Shown one piece after another: positions 45,101 through 57,978 of a stretch of DNA of 64,000 nt. Under the pieces are notes generated by a model. It worked only from the letters and a program-made list of their open reading frames with translations, was not told the origin of the DNA and ran no database searches. Source of the stretch: Paragonimus westermani (Eukaryota > Platyhelminthes > Trematoda > Plagiorchiida > Troglotrematidae); contig QNGE01000142.1 of the NCBI GenBank assembly GCA_008508345.1, positions 202,063 through 266,062 of the forward strand, in the 5' to 3' direction. Within the stretch, counting starts at the first letter, position 1. Each line of letters begins with the position of its first letter. The translations under genes and the position numbers were made by a program.

Positions 45101-48100
45101 CACCGTATTGGCAGCAGTCCAAATTATTGAACAGCGATTGAGTTGTCTGCAGTAAATACCCTGGTTGGTTCACCACAATTTAAAATAGCTTCTTTTGTAG
45201 GTCAACTTACCCAAACTTCACGTGCTTCAAACCATCGCCTCACCTCTTTCTAGGCCGACCAAATAACACACACTCTCAAGTCAAATACCGTTTGAGCGTC
45301 TACGTTGGTCGTTCTCGGAGTTAACTAACTAATATTTTGAAAATTAAACAACCATTTCTCTGTTCATTGATGGACAAGCAAGGACCTACGTCAACCCAAT
45401 CACAATTGAGACGAAGCGCATTTTGATCACTCATAATAGAACTGCTATGGAGCCAGACACAAGAAAGAAGCAGACTATTGAAGTAAAAGCAGGCTGTGGC
45501 ATTATTATACTTGCTTCACATTATACAGTTCATACGTAAACTATTTACCGCTCAGCTTTATTACTCACCGGCGAAGCACATTATTAGACTAGCCGGAAAT
45601 ATAGCAAAAACTAGCCTTCTTGTGATCATCACGGTGGTTCCTAATTGCAAATGGCTACTGTCCGCACGAACCGGGAAGAGCAGTTTTGTTGACTACTTTG
45701 TCCGGATCACCTCCAAGTTTGAGGCCGATATCTTAGCAAATGTATAGCGGTCTATGAAACAAGTCCCATGTGACCTGTCACATCATGGCCACTTTCTTAC
45801 AGTGTAGTATCAGTGGGCGTGTCACGGACGCAGGTTGGAATGTGTTTGCTGACGCCACTATTATTATCCCTTTCTGCCCATGTAGGTAGCACGGCACTCG
45901 TAAGAAAATTTAGCGATGTCAGATTTAGCAGTGAACAGTAGATGTACGTTAACTGGTGGTGTGACGCTCCTGGTGAAATTGAACGGTCCGATTGGTTAGT
46001 ATGCATATAATATGTGTTCCATAACCACCGGGAGACGGATTTTCGACACTGGTTGAATCATCACCCTTGCAAAGCAACCGAATCTATACAATCATTTTTG
46101 AAACAATTAATCTCATTTTGGAAACTGGCCTCTGGCTACTGAGTTTTCAACACACGTGGTTTGCTTTTTTCAACACTAACGTCTTTAGTAAGACAACTCC
46201 AGTTGGCGTGGTAAACAAACGTTCTTACTGGATCATAAATGTGCTTATCAAGGCTATACCTTGTCCAAGCTTACTGATGGTAAGCACACTACAGTATAAT
46301 TCGTTGGTGGCTACGTTGCGTGAAAATGTCTAACAGCGGCATGGTACTGGCATCTACATGCACAGTGGTAAAGTTAACTGTGAAATTCACCTGGTTCCCT
46401 GGGCAGGTATATTTGTAACCATCATTCTTGCTGGACCGATGAAGCTGTTTATCACTGCAAGAGGTCGTGGTTCGATATTTTGCCCGCTGTATTCTTGCGC
46501 ATTTGGTTGGTACTTCAGCTGAGTGAGCTCATCTGTTGAATATCGGATGACAGAATAAAACAACGGAGTGATTCCTCGAGTTCCATGTTGGTTTCGGAAA
46601 TCCCTCCCGCAGACTCATCTATATTCATCCAAGCAAAGATAACCACACTTCTGAGTGTATATTCAAGTGACTATGGCTATTACTGGCTCACTCTGTATGT
46701 ACGCTTGTCGGTGTGAAAAAATGCGTTGGGATGAGAGTAAGACCGGCTGTTTTAATTGTGAGAAACACCCATCGATTTCAAGAAGGTACCTAATTTAGGC
46801 AAATAGACACTAGGTAGAAAAATTCCACTTGCAGACACCGTCGTGTGTGCTGCAGGTGCTGTAACATTGCTGAAATTTATCGTAGCAGTTGTCTCGTAAC
46901 TTTGAAAGAAACTTCGTATATTACCTTAGTGACATACTGTGCAATTCACAGAAGATATGATACAGTTGACAATCTGAATCTATCTACCTATTCGTCAAGA
47001 GCGATTGTTATCCCCAAGAATACTGAGCTAGAATTCCAGGCAATTATTTCACTGCAACTTCTACAGTTTTACTCGTCGAGGTTAAGAGGGCTGCTGATGG
47101 GGAAGTGTCTAATTCACTTGGTTACATTAATCTAAAATACGCTGAAGCAGCGACGTCCAACTGACATGAATTATTGACCTGAGGCTTGTTTGCGGGGCTA
47201 ACTGGCTCAGCTAGCCTAGCTGCGCCGTTGGTTTTGATATACACGCCGTTTTCCAGTACCTCACTGGAGTTGTCAACAAATTTGTCCATAGCCTTTTATG
47301 ATAATCTGTTCTACCTGCAGAAGGGTTGACGCAGAAATGACTGGATACAACTGAAGTAGGACGCTGGTGCATAAGTCGATGCTTAAGAGGAATAATTAGA
47401 AAGGTGTAAGTCGGCAATTATCTCACGGTTCCGATCGCGCATACAGTGATCTGTTCAGCGTTTTGAAGCATGCTTAGTGTGAGCTTTCCAACCCATTAAA
47501 ATACGTTGCTTCTGGTCAACCTTTTGGATATATCGCTTCATTCTATCTCTAACTCGGATATATTGCTTCAACTCAATCAAAACCATAAGTAACATCGAAG
47601 TAACGCGCCAATACATGAACATTGCAAGAGAATAAACTTTGTATGTTATTGAAATTCACATATTCTCCTTGGTCGCGTGCACATGACTACCGGTTATAAC
47701 AAAAACGCGCATCGCTACGTGAGCATCAAATGAACATAACTCATTCAACCGAAATGGGGGTAAATCCGTTTGATTTTTTGCACACAGAGCTGATTGAAAC
47801 TGTTTGATCGATGTGGATTTCGCTAACCCCAGTGGATTCGGGTGTCTCTTGAGGTAGAGCACGGTGAATGCTAAGCATGTGTTAACCAAAAGATCGTTGT
47901 CCAAGTTTTAACAGACGGCTTAGTAGCTGATTTGCTAATGTTTGTTGTGTCATCGTATTCTGAGGCCACTTTCGGGTGCGTTCAACTACCTGTTAATATA
48001 ATATCCAGTCCTTTCTATCACTAAGCATTTAACCGCATCTCGGATTGGACAAGTAAGTTGGGTGAGAGCGAGCATAATCAGTTGGAATGCAGTGTGACGC

Positions 48101-48694
48101 AATGGAGACGACTTGGCATGTGTTGGAAAAGCATTCACAAGACAACATCTCCCAAAGTGATACACGATCAATTCCAAAACCTATATAAATCATATTTAGG
48201 GGGCAAATTCAAACAATTGTGAGGTAACATGCATTGCAGCAGAGAGAAGATTGAATTTGATCATTCCAATGTGTGCGTACAAATGCTTATTTAAAAACGA
48301 GTACTAACTTAAAGGACAATATTAACATCTGAGCTCAGATTATCGTGAAAATCCGGCCGTATCTTGAAACTCAATTTATGCTAAACCAAGGAGATTTTGG
48401 TCAACTGAAGTAAACAACACAACCGTGCTTACTGGAACTAGTTGCCTCACAAATAAGAGTGTCAAATGCTGATTGACCTGCTGTTTGGCTTTGTGAGATT
48501 GAGGAAGACTAAACAGTGACGAAATGCCATGAGTAATTTTGCCACATTCGACCAAAATGGAAAGAGTAGAAGATGCTCAATTGAAACACGCACAAATTGG
48601 TGATGAAAGCATAGCTTCAAAACTATTGTAGAGAGCTTACATTGCGGTGGTATTGCCTGACCGTTTAATTTACCGGAGAATCTGGTCAAGTTTT
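42200..48694 (+). repeat. Left arm of 6.5-kb inverted repeat
   Basis: Every base checked pairs with its mirror at (100006 minus position). All twelve open frames checked along the arm recur in the other arm with identical length and sequence, which requires no indels over 6495 bp. No gene was recognised in the arm. The small open frames (for example 43963-44163, 45496-45747, 46067-46333) match no known family. Confidence 0.95.
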
Positions 48695-48714
48695 AGAGAA
48701 TCTGGTCAAGTTTT
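48676..48714 (+). repeat. 20-bp tandem duplication at inner arm junction
   Basis: The unit GAGAATCTGGTCAAGTTTTA occurs twice in a row at the inner end of the left arm; the right arm has a single copy. If the second unit is skipped, similarity to the right flank continues for about 12 further bases (AACTAATCAGTG against AACTGATCAGTG). Confidence 0.85.
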
Positions 48715-48776
48715 TAACTAATCAGTGGAAATTTACAAAACTAAAGAACATTGCTCAAGAACGAACTCAGGCCAAT

Positions 48777-48804
48777 ATATATATATAAATGTATATATAT
48801 ATGC
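48777..48804. repeat. AT microsatellite
   Basis: Alternating AT with one AAATG interruption, in the spacer. Confidence 0.85.
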
Positions 48805-48858
48805 ATGTTATCGATTACAACACTCTTGAGGAAGCTCACCCGAGTTGGTTGACACGTA

Positions 48859-48987
48859 GAGTATTACAACGTGCTCGTAACGTTGTGTTATTCCTAATCT
48901 GTTTATCAATAACATGTTGACCACGGCGCCCAAAGTGTTCAACTTAATTTGTACCAAATTTAGTGCGGATATCTTAAAACTGATTAA
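48859..48987 (+). repeat. Dispersed repeat, copy in spacer
   Basis: About 86% identical by hand count, without indels, to 57850-57978. It starts GAGTATTACAAC and contains CGTTGTGTTATTCC and GTGCGGATATCTTA. Family unknown; the upstream GAGGAAGCTCACCCGAG text suggests it extends further left. Confidence 0.75.
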
Positions 48988-51311
48988 TAATCCTTATCGG
49001 ATACTTTTGACATTGATTACGTACACAGCTGGATGGAACTTCTACGGGCTGTTTACAGCAATCAACCGGGACAAATAGCACACATACGTTCGCATTCACT
49101 CACTCGTCACTTCAAACACTCAATTGATTTCCTATGGACCTTCGAATTTTATACTTTGCTGAACTGCGCATTTCTCTTGGGCAGTTAGGTTTTGTACGAT
49201 ATCACTCAAACGTTGAAATGAAAATGTTTGCTTGCCCGTGCAACGGCTGGTCAAAACGGCATCAGTTATTGACATATGGGCAGTTGGCACCGACCTAACG
49301 CTGTACTGATACCAGAGTTGGAGAGAAGATCTACGTCAGCATCCGACACACATTTACGTAACCAATTCCTCAGAGTTGACGCGAAATAATATGCGTCTAA
49401 ATTTTCGAGAGGTTGTATATCCGGTTGCTGACTGCCCTGCATAACAGGAGTGACTGAAGAGACTTTGACCGAATACTGTTGATATTTCTCTTGCCTGAAC
49501 CCTTATCGACCGTACGTGTCCCTGGATTTGAAAAACGAACACCATGTGTTGAAGAGGGATGTAATGTGGTGTTCGTATGAGTACTTAAGCATCTGATAGC
49601 AACGCCAACATTTTGAACCAACTGAAGCCCCCCATTGGTTAGCCTCTGTAGCGTGCGTTACGTGCTCAACAAAGCCTACATCCGTAGTACAATTCAACCT
49701 GTAAGCTGGTAGGACTAAGAGTACCACTCAGATTAGGTACGTAGGTGTTTCTCGAGGGTTCTATTTGAATAAACACGTAGACGGCCTTTCTGAATCTTGG
49801 TGTTCTTGGATAATTCAGTGCAAGGCGGTGCAAGAATGTAAGTGTTCTTGTTCAAAACGTCACCTGAATCTGACAAAGAAACCCGTTCAGGATCTCCACG
49901 AAAACAACCACAGACGTTCCGAAAATCACTGCAAATCAGTCAACTGAACATCCAGTGGAGGATCACACCAGGGTGACAAATTAAGCCAAGCGTAAATACC
50001 GGGCATATACAATCTCACTGGTGTTAGGTTGATCTGATATACAGTCAAGTGCTGAAGTGACCCATTTTGTTGGCTTATGTACCCGTTTCCCCACACGTTT
50101 CTTACGGCTACTTTAGCAATAATTCATGAGAAATGACGTGTTCATGTTTAATACATGTTGAGGTCTCTTCAGCAGAGGGACCTTGGCATAGTTAGATAAC
50201 CACCTGATGGAAAGTCTTCAGTGGACTGCTGTTCACTTAAAGAAATTTGTGTTTTCACCTAGCAACAGGTTGGATTTGTGTGCGTTGGTCTTTGTCCATC
50301 TTTGAAAACGTAACTGGCATGAATTTCGTATGCCATGCAATATATCAATATCTGATCGATGGGAAGCAACGAATGTTACACGGGCGAAGGATTTAGTTTG
50401 CCTCAAAAAAAAACGTTTGATTTGAACACAGGTTTCCCATAGGTGGCAGCGTTTATGCCCATTGTAAGTGTTTCACACCCGATATAAGCGTTTATGATCC
50501 AAATGCTTGTTCCGGAGCAGGTATCCTTTTGCTCTTAGACGTGCGTGCATTGTCTGACAATACGTGGAAATACTGAATGCTAATTCCACCTTTTCTTAAT
50601 CCTATATCTCCAGACACCAATAATCAGTAGAATAAAACGAACAACGAAAAAGCATCTTTTCACGCTAGACTATGCCTACTTTTTGTACTATTCGTCCAAA
50701 AGTTGGCATCCTCAGCAAGATACTGAGCACTTCACCGTTACTGCTATAACAACTACAAATGAAACGAGTGTTTATCACTTTGCACTAGCTAAATACTACC
50801 TCCGACAAAATGTATTCACACAGCTCTATCCTAAATGCTGTTAACTGCCTTGCGAATGATACTTCGTCATTATTTTACTCAGTATCTCAAGGAAACACGA
50901 GAACGCAAGCGGAATTCGTTACCATCTTTTGGTCGGTGGGTAGTGTTGACTGTAAGTGCGTTTGCTAGTGCATGATATCAGAATCGTCAGAATATGGCCG
51001 GCGATTCCGTGAAGCAACTTCTAGTTTTTCTGTGAATAAATTCAGTCTGCAGCCGACGATGATGCACCACACATATCCTCTTACATCAATTTCAAACATA
51101 CCTCAAGCTATCACGTCCAAACCACTTTACAACACCTACACTCCCCGATTGAGCCATTTAACACCAAAAACTGACCTGCTGTTTCATTCGCGAGAAGAAT
51201 GCATCTAGATTGCGGCGTAGTGAACCCTGTCGTGATATCATATTTGGAATTTATGAAAAAAACATTTCACCTGATCCACGTAGATCCGGTTTTCCTAACA
51301 CTGATCAGTTG

Positions 51312-54300
51312 AAAACTTGACCAGATTCTCCGGTAAATTAAACGGTCAGGCAATACCACCGCAATGTAAGCTCTCTACAATAGTTTTGAAGCTATGCTTT
51401 CATCACCAATTTGTGCGTGTTTCAATTGAGCATCTTCTACTCTTTCCATTTTGGTCGAATGTGGCAAAATTACTCATGGCATTTCGTCACTGTTTAGTCT
51501 TCCTCAATCTCACAAAGCCAAACAGCAGGTCAATCAGCATTTGACACTCTTATTTGTGAGGCAACTAGTTCCAGTAAGCACGGTTGTGTTGTTTACTTCA
51601 GTTGACCAAAATCTCCTTGGTTTAGCATAAATTGAGTTTCAAGATACGGCCGGATTTTCACGATAATCTGAGCTCAGATGTTAATATTGTCCTTTAAGTT
51701 AGTACTCGTTTTTAAATAAGCATTTGTACGCACACATTGGAATGATCAAATTCAATCTTCTCTCTGCTGCAATGCATGTTACCTCACAATTGTTTGAATT
51801 TGCCCCCTAAATATGATTTATATAGGTTTTGGAATTGATCGTGTATCACTTTGGGAGATGTTGTCTTGTGAATGCTTTTCCAACACATGCCAAGTCGTCT
51901 CCATTGCGTCACACTGCATTCCAACTGATTATGCTCGCTCTCACCCAACTTACTTGTCCAATCCGAGATGCGGTTAAATGCTTAGTGATAGAAAGGACTG
52001 GATATTATATTAACAGGTAGTTGAACGCACCCGAAAGTGGCCTCAGAATACGATGACACAACAAACATTAGCAAATCAGCTACTAAGCCGTCTGTTAAAA
52101 CTTGGACAACGATCTTTTGGTTAACACATGCTTAGCATTCACCGTGCTCTACCTCAAGAGACACCCGAATCCACTGGGGTTAGCGAAATCCACATCGATC
52201 AAACAGTTTCAATCAGCTCTGTGTGCAAAAAATCAAACGGATTTACCCCCATTTCGGTTGAATGAGTTATGTTCATTTGATGCTCACGTAGCGATGCGCG
52301 TTTTTGTTATAACCGGTAGTCATGTGCACGCGACCAAGGAGAATATGTGAATTTCAATAACATACAAAGTTTATTCTCTTGCAATGTTCATGTATTGGCG
52401 CGTTACTTCGATGTTACTTATGGTTTTGATTGAGTTGAAGCAATATATCCGAGTTAGAGATAGAATGAAGCGATATATCCAAAAGGTTGACCAGAAGCAA
52501 CGTATTTTAATGGGTTGGAAAGCTCACACTAAGCATGCTTCAAAACGCTGAACAGATCACTGTATGCGCGATCGGAACCGTGAGATAATTGCCGACTTAC
52601 ACCTTTCTAATTATTCCTCTTAAGCATCGACTTATGCACCAGCGTCCTACTTCAGTTGTATCCAGTCATTTCTGCGTCAACCCTTCTGCAGGTAGAACAG
52701 ATTATCATAAAAGGCTATGGACAAATTTGTTGACAACTCCAGTGAGGTACTGGAAAACGGCGTGTATATCAAAACCAACGGCGCAGCTAGGCTAGCTGAG
52801 CCAGTTAGCCCCGCAAACAAGCCTCAGGTCAATAATTCATGTCAGTTGGACGTCGCTGCTTCAGCGTATTTTAGATTAATGTAACCAAGTGAATTAGACA
52901 CTTCCCCATCAGCAGCCCTCTTAACCTCGACGAGTAAAACTGTAGAAGTTGCAGTGAAATAATTGCCTGGAATTCTAGCTCAGTATTCTTGGGGATAACA
53001 ATCGCTCTTGACGAATAGGTAGATAGATTCAGATTGTCAACTGTATCATATCTTCTGTGAATTGCACAGTATGTCACTAAGGTAATATACGAAGTTTCTT
53101 TCAAAGTTACGAGACAACTGCTACGATAAATTTCAGCAATGTTACAGCACCTGCAGCACACACGACGGTGTCTGCAAGTGGAATTTTTCTACCTAGTGTC
53201 TATTTGCCTAAATTAGGTACCTTCTTGAAATCGATGGGTGTTTCTCACAATTAAAACAGCCGGTCTTACTCTCATCCCAACGCATTTTTTCACACCGACA
53301 AGCGTACATACAGAGTGAGCCAGTAATAGCCATAGTCACTTGAATATACACTCAGAAGTGTGGTTATCTTTGCTTGGATGAATATAGATGAGTCTGCGGG
53401 AGGGATTTCCGAAACCAACATGGAACTCGAGGAATCACTCCGTTGTTTTATTCTGTCATCCGATATTCAACAGATGAGCTCACTCAGCTGAAGTACCAAC
53501 CAAATGCGCAAGAATACAGCGGGCAAAATATCGAACCACGACCTCTTGCAGTGATAAACAGCTTCATCGGTCCAGCAAGAATGATGGTTACAAATATACC
53601 TGCCCAGGGAACCAGGTGAATTTCACAGTTAACTTTACCACTGTGCATGTAGATGCCAGTACCATGCCGCTGTTAGACATTTTCACGCAACGTAGCCACC
53701 AACGAATTATACTGTAGTGTGCTTACCATCAGTAAGCTTGGACAAGGTATAGCCTTGATAAGCACATTTATGATCCAGTAAGAACGTTTGTTTACCACGC
53801 CAACTGGAGTTGTCTTACTAAAGACGTTAGTGTTGAAAAAAGCAAACCACGTGTGTTGAAAACTCAGTAGCCAGAGGCCAGTTTCCAAAATGAGATTAAT
53901 TGTTTCAAAAATGATTGTATAGATTCGGTTGCTTTGCAAGGGTGATGATTCAACCAGTGTCGAAAATCCGTCTCCCGGTGGTTATGGAACACATATTATA
54001 TGCATACTAACCAATCGGACCGTTCAATTTCACCAGGAGCGTCACACCACCAGTTAACGTACATCTACTGTTCACTGCTAAATCTGACATCGCTAAATTT
54101 TCTTACGAGTGCCGTGCTACCTACATGGGCAGAAAGGGATAATAATAGTGGCGTCAGCAAACACATTCCAACCTGCGTCCGTGACACGCCCACTGATACT
54201 ACACTGTAAGAAAGTGGCCATGATGTGACAGGTCACATGGGACTTGTTTCATAGACCGCTATACATTTGCTAAGATATCGGCCTCAAACTTGGAGGTGAT

Positions 54301-57300
54301 CCGGACAAAGTAGTCAACAAAACTGCTCTTCCCGGTTCGTGCGGACAGTAGCCATTTGCAATTAGGAACCACCGTGATGATCACAAGAAGGCTAGTTTTT
54401 GCTATATTTCCGGCTAGTCTAATAATGTGCTTCGCCGGTGAGTAATAAAGCTGAGCGGTAAATAGTTTACGTATGAACTGTATAATGTGAAGCAAGTATA
54501 ATAATGCCACAGCCTGCTTTTACTTCAATAGTCTGCTTCTTTCTTGTGTCTGGCTCCATAGCAGTTCTATTATGAGTGATCAAAATGCGCTTCGTCTCAA
54601 TTGTGATTGGGTTGACGTAGGTCCTTGCTTGTCCATCAATGAACAGAGAAATGGTTGTTTAATTTTCAAAATATTAGTTAGTTAACTCCGAGAACGACCA
54701 ACGTAGACGCTCAAACGGTATTTGACTTGAGAGTGTGTGTTATTTGGTCGGCCTAGAAAGAGGTGAGGCGATGGTTTGAAGCACGTGAAGTTTGGGTAAG
54801 TTGACCTACAAAAGAAGCTATTTTAAATTGTGGTGAACCAACCAGGGTATTTACTGCAGACAACTCAATCGCTGTTCAATAATTTGGACTGCTGCCAATA
54901 CGGTGGGCGCGCGATACGAGGAGACGTGGTACGCAGCTTTTGGGAGGCCTACAGGAATGCTTGCAATTAAACGTACAAGGTTGCAGCTATTGAGGTGCTA
55001 GGACTTGAGGTGCAGCACAAGGAAGATCACTAATTGTTCAGCTCAAACGTGTGCTCTATTCCACAAGATTACTGGTAGTAGTTTGGTTCGAACTGTGTCG
55101 GTTTATTTGTGCGACTCAACAGTTTTGAGAAATATCATTCAGCGAATGCGAACGCTCATCATTGTGGCGTGATCCGAGACAGTTCACTGAAATTTTGCGT
55201 TCACAAATGGCCAAGAGTTCTTTCGTCAAATGGTGTAGAGCACACCACTGATTTGAGCCGACTAGATTCGGCTTCAGATTAGTACAACTCAAACTCAGAT
55301 ATGGGCACGAAAGCGACGCCTTTCTAACCACGTCACTGGGGCTGGAAGGAGATTCAGTATATCTCACCACATTAAAGTATGCCTGGTGCCCTTATAAAAA
55401 AGCTTTCTCGAGCCGGTTAGGTTTCGATGAGGTGAGTTGGAAAACACGGCTTACTGAGAATTTAGGTGTATGGTTACTTCGTCTATTCCACTTCTATAAC
55501 ACTCTTTCCAATTACATGCCTCTATCTCGCAAGCAAGTTGATGTCGGCTATGTTGAGCAGTCCTTTGTCTAGTTTGAGTTAGATGCGTGAAGTTACGTAA
55601 CTCAGTATACTGAAGGGATTCCTGAAACTATCCCAGACTATACATCATAAGGGATCTGTTATGAGCAGTAATTACTTCAGTTTTTCTGTTGACGGTTTTT
55701 AAATTAATCACATTTCTTATTAAATACTGGACTTACCGACCCGCCGCTTACCCGTAGATCATAGTTTCGTTATTTACTTTCAGAGGCTTGGTTGATAAAT
55801 TAATCATGCAAAAGGAAGCACTTCGGACAACTTGGCTTTATTTTACACGTTGAACAACATGCCCTGTTCCTCCATTACAATACAGGTTTCACTCACGCGT
55901 CGATTTCGCTGAGACAGCCCCCTTGTAATATGTGTTCTTGTGCCATTCGACCTTATCAATGCACTGTGTTGCCCCCTAATCCCAACTCTTACACGGTCAC
56001 CCCTATTAATGGGTCCTAATTCCATTTCGAGGAAAGAATTCACACGACTCGGGCTAATGTCATTCTACTTTTCAGAACCGACATGAACACCACCTCCGAA
56101 GCTACGTGGAGATTGTTTCTCTATTTACGAATAATTTTTGCCGTGTGAATGTTCAAAATACAGTCAGCCAGTCTAGACGAAGTATTGCAAATTACCTATT
56201 CAATCTCGGTGTATATATATAGAACACGTCATTCTGTTATTATATCGAACGTGATATGCACTCTGTAACATTCAATAAAATTCCCCAGTCGACGTGATGT
56301 GAAGAGTCCTCGGTCCAGAAAACTGTGCACAAGTTGAAAATCAATGTACCAGATATCCTTCTGTGTCTGAATTATAAGGCGTGTATCAGTATTCTCTGCG
56401 CGCATCTTTATAAATCCTTTTTCCTTGTCAGTTTTAATCGGCCATTTGGTAGAGAACTTCGATCAGATTAACAGAAGCTGAAGAAATCCAATTTCAACAG
56501 AACTATCGAGCATGCACGCGAAATTTGTCAGCAAAGCAAAGATGACAAATTTTCAAGGATATTCTCACCAGCGTATGATTCATCAAGTGTTCACTGGTTC
56601 AACCATATGAAATTCTAGTTCAGATGGACATCACACGAAGGACGAGTGTGAGTAACTTCACGAGGCTATTCCGCCACCTTTCGAATGAAACCCTTTTCAA
56701 ACAGTCGGGGATATGTGTCACTAATTTATGATTAGTTCTGATATCACAGGTTCGGACGACACCAAATATTTTAACAACCAACTTCACAGTATAAACAAAA
56801 ATCATTGAAGTACTTAGTACACTTGCTCGATTAAAATATCAGTGTGGACAAATCACGGAGTGAATCAAAGTTGATTGACAGAAAATTCGACGGATGGTAC
56901 TTTCTAGCATTCAGGAAAAACCATGGATTCCGCAATATGCTGACTTCTGCGGTCAACAGTTTGAAGGTCGTAGGTGATATATATTCTTACGACCAGACAA
57001 GTGGATGAGGATAACCGAATAATTAGAGTATTCAGGTCATAGTTGCCACAAAGACGATTGTTTCTACTGATCAAGTCAAGTGCAAAAAGCGGTAAATATC
57101 TACACGTGAAAGTTTATGTCTTGTGCCGTTTCTCCCTCAGCATGGAAGAAATCCACCACTAGAATGTCGCAAGCTGATTAGGTCATATGACACCGACGTA
57201 TATCCGTTGCATTGTTTGGGAAACAACAGACCCCATGTACCACAAACGCGGTTGGTGAGGATGCTGACAGAAAATCTCTCGTCTGCAACTCCCGTCACTA

Positions 57301-57806
57301 TGCAAATGCTGCTCAGATATGACTGATTACTCTACTGATAAAACATGCAGTACAATGGCTGGTGATACAGTTGACTAGCCAAAATGCCTGAGTTGGAACC
57401 ATCAGACGGAACCCAGTTTCAGTAATGGTGAGACGTTTATTCCAAACACGGTTCGCATCGTCTCGACATCTATTGCATGACTTATTATAAGAAAACTATT
57501 ACCATTGTGTTTTTGTTTGTTGAAGTCCTTGTGGATGAATGCCATATGTCCCTAGGTGTTTCGAAAACAACCTTCTCAAGCGCTGCGGCTATCTCGGTTG
57601 AAGTCAGTCCTGCGGTTCATCATTCCGGGTTCTCTTTTCTCCACACTTCCGTGCATATTCACATGTGTAGTTCTTTTATTCAGAATTACCGTTCTGTTGC
57701 TATATGTTGGTATACTGCAAATTAGTTAGGTGTTTGCGTGAGTTCCGGATGTATAAAATACTGTCTAGGAGAGCATCACATGACTTGCTTTTTCCATAAT
57801 CTTGCT
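51312..57806 (-). repeat. Right arm of 6.5-kb inverted repeat
   Basis: Reverse complement of 42200-48694, with no difference found in the stretches compared. Its outer end coincides exactly with the first N at 57807. Confidence 0.95.
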
Positions 57807-57849
57807 NNNNNNNNNNNNNNNNNNNNNNNNNNNNNNNNNNNNNNNNNNN
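57807..57849. other. Assembly gap (43 N)
   Basis: A run of undetermined bases. It abuts the outer end of the right arm, so the true extent of that arm is unknown. Confidence 0.99.
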
Positions 57850-57978
57850 GAGTATTACAACTTGCTCGAAACGTTGTGTTATTCCCAATCTGTATATCAA
57901 TAACATGTTAAACACGACGCCCAAACTATTCAACTTCATTCGTACTACATTTGGTGCGGATATCTTACAACTAATCAT
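57850..57978 (+). repeat. Dispersed repeat, copy after the gap
   Basis: The homologue of 48859-48987 in the same orientation. It begins at the first base after the gap, so its 5' part is probably hidden in the gap. Confidence 0.75.

Larger units (their letters stand above)
48695..51311. other. Spacer between inverted repeat arms
   Basis: 2617 bp present once. It contains an AT microsatellite (48777-48804), a dispersed repeat (48859-48987) and short open frames without recognised family (for example 49397-49727 minus, 50972-51208 plus). Confidence 0.7.

Noticed and set aside
42281..57725. Mirrored open frames in the inverted repeat arms as a duplicated gene pair
   Set aside because: None has a recognisable domain or splice structure; they recur only because the DNA is duplicated.
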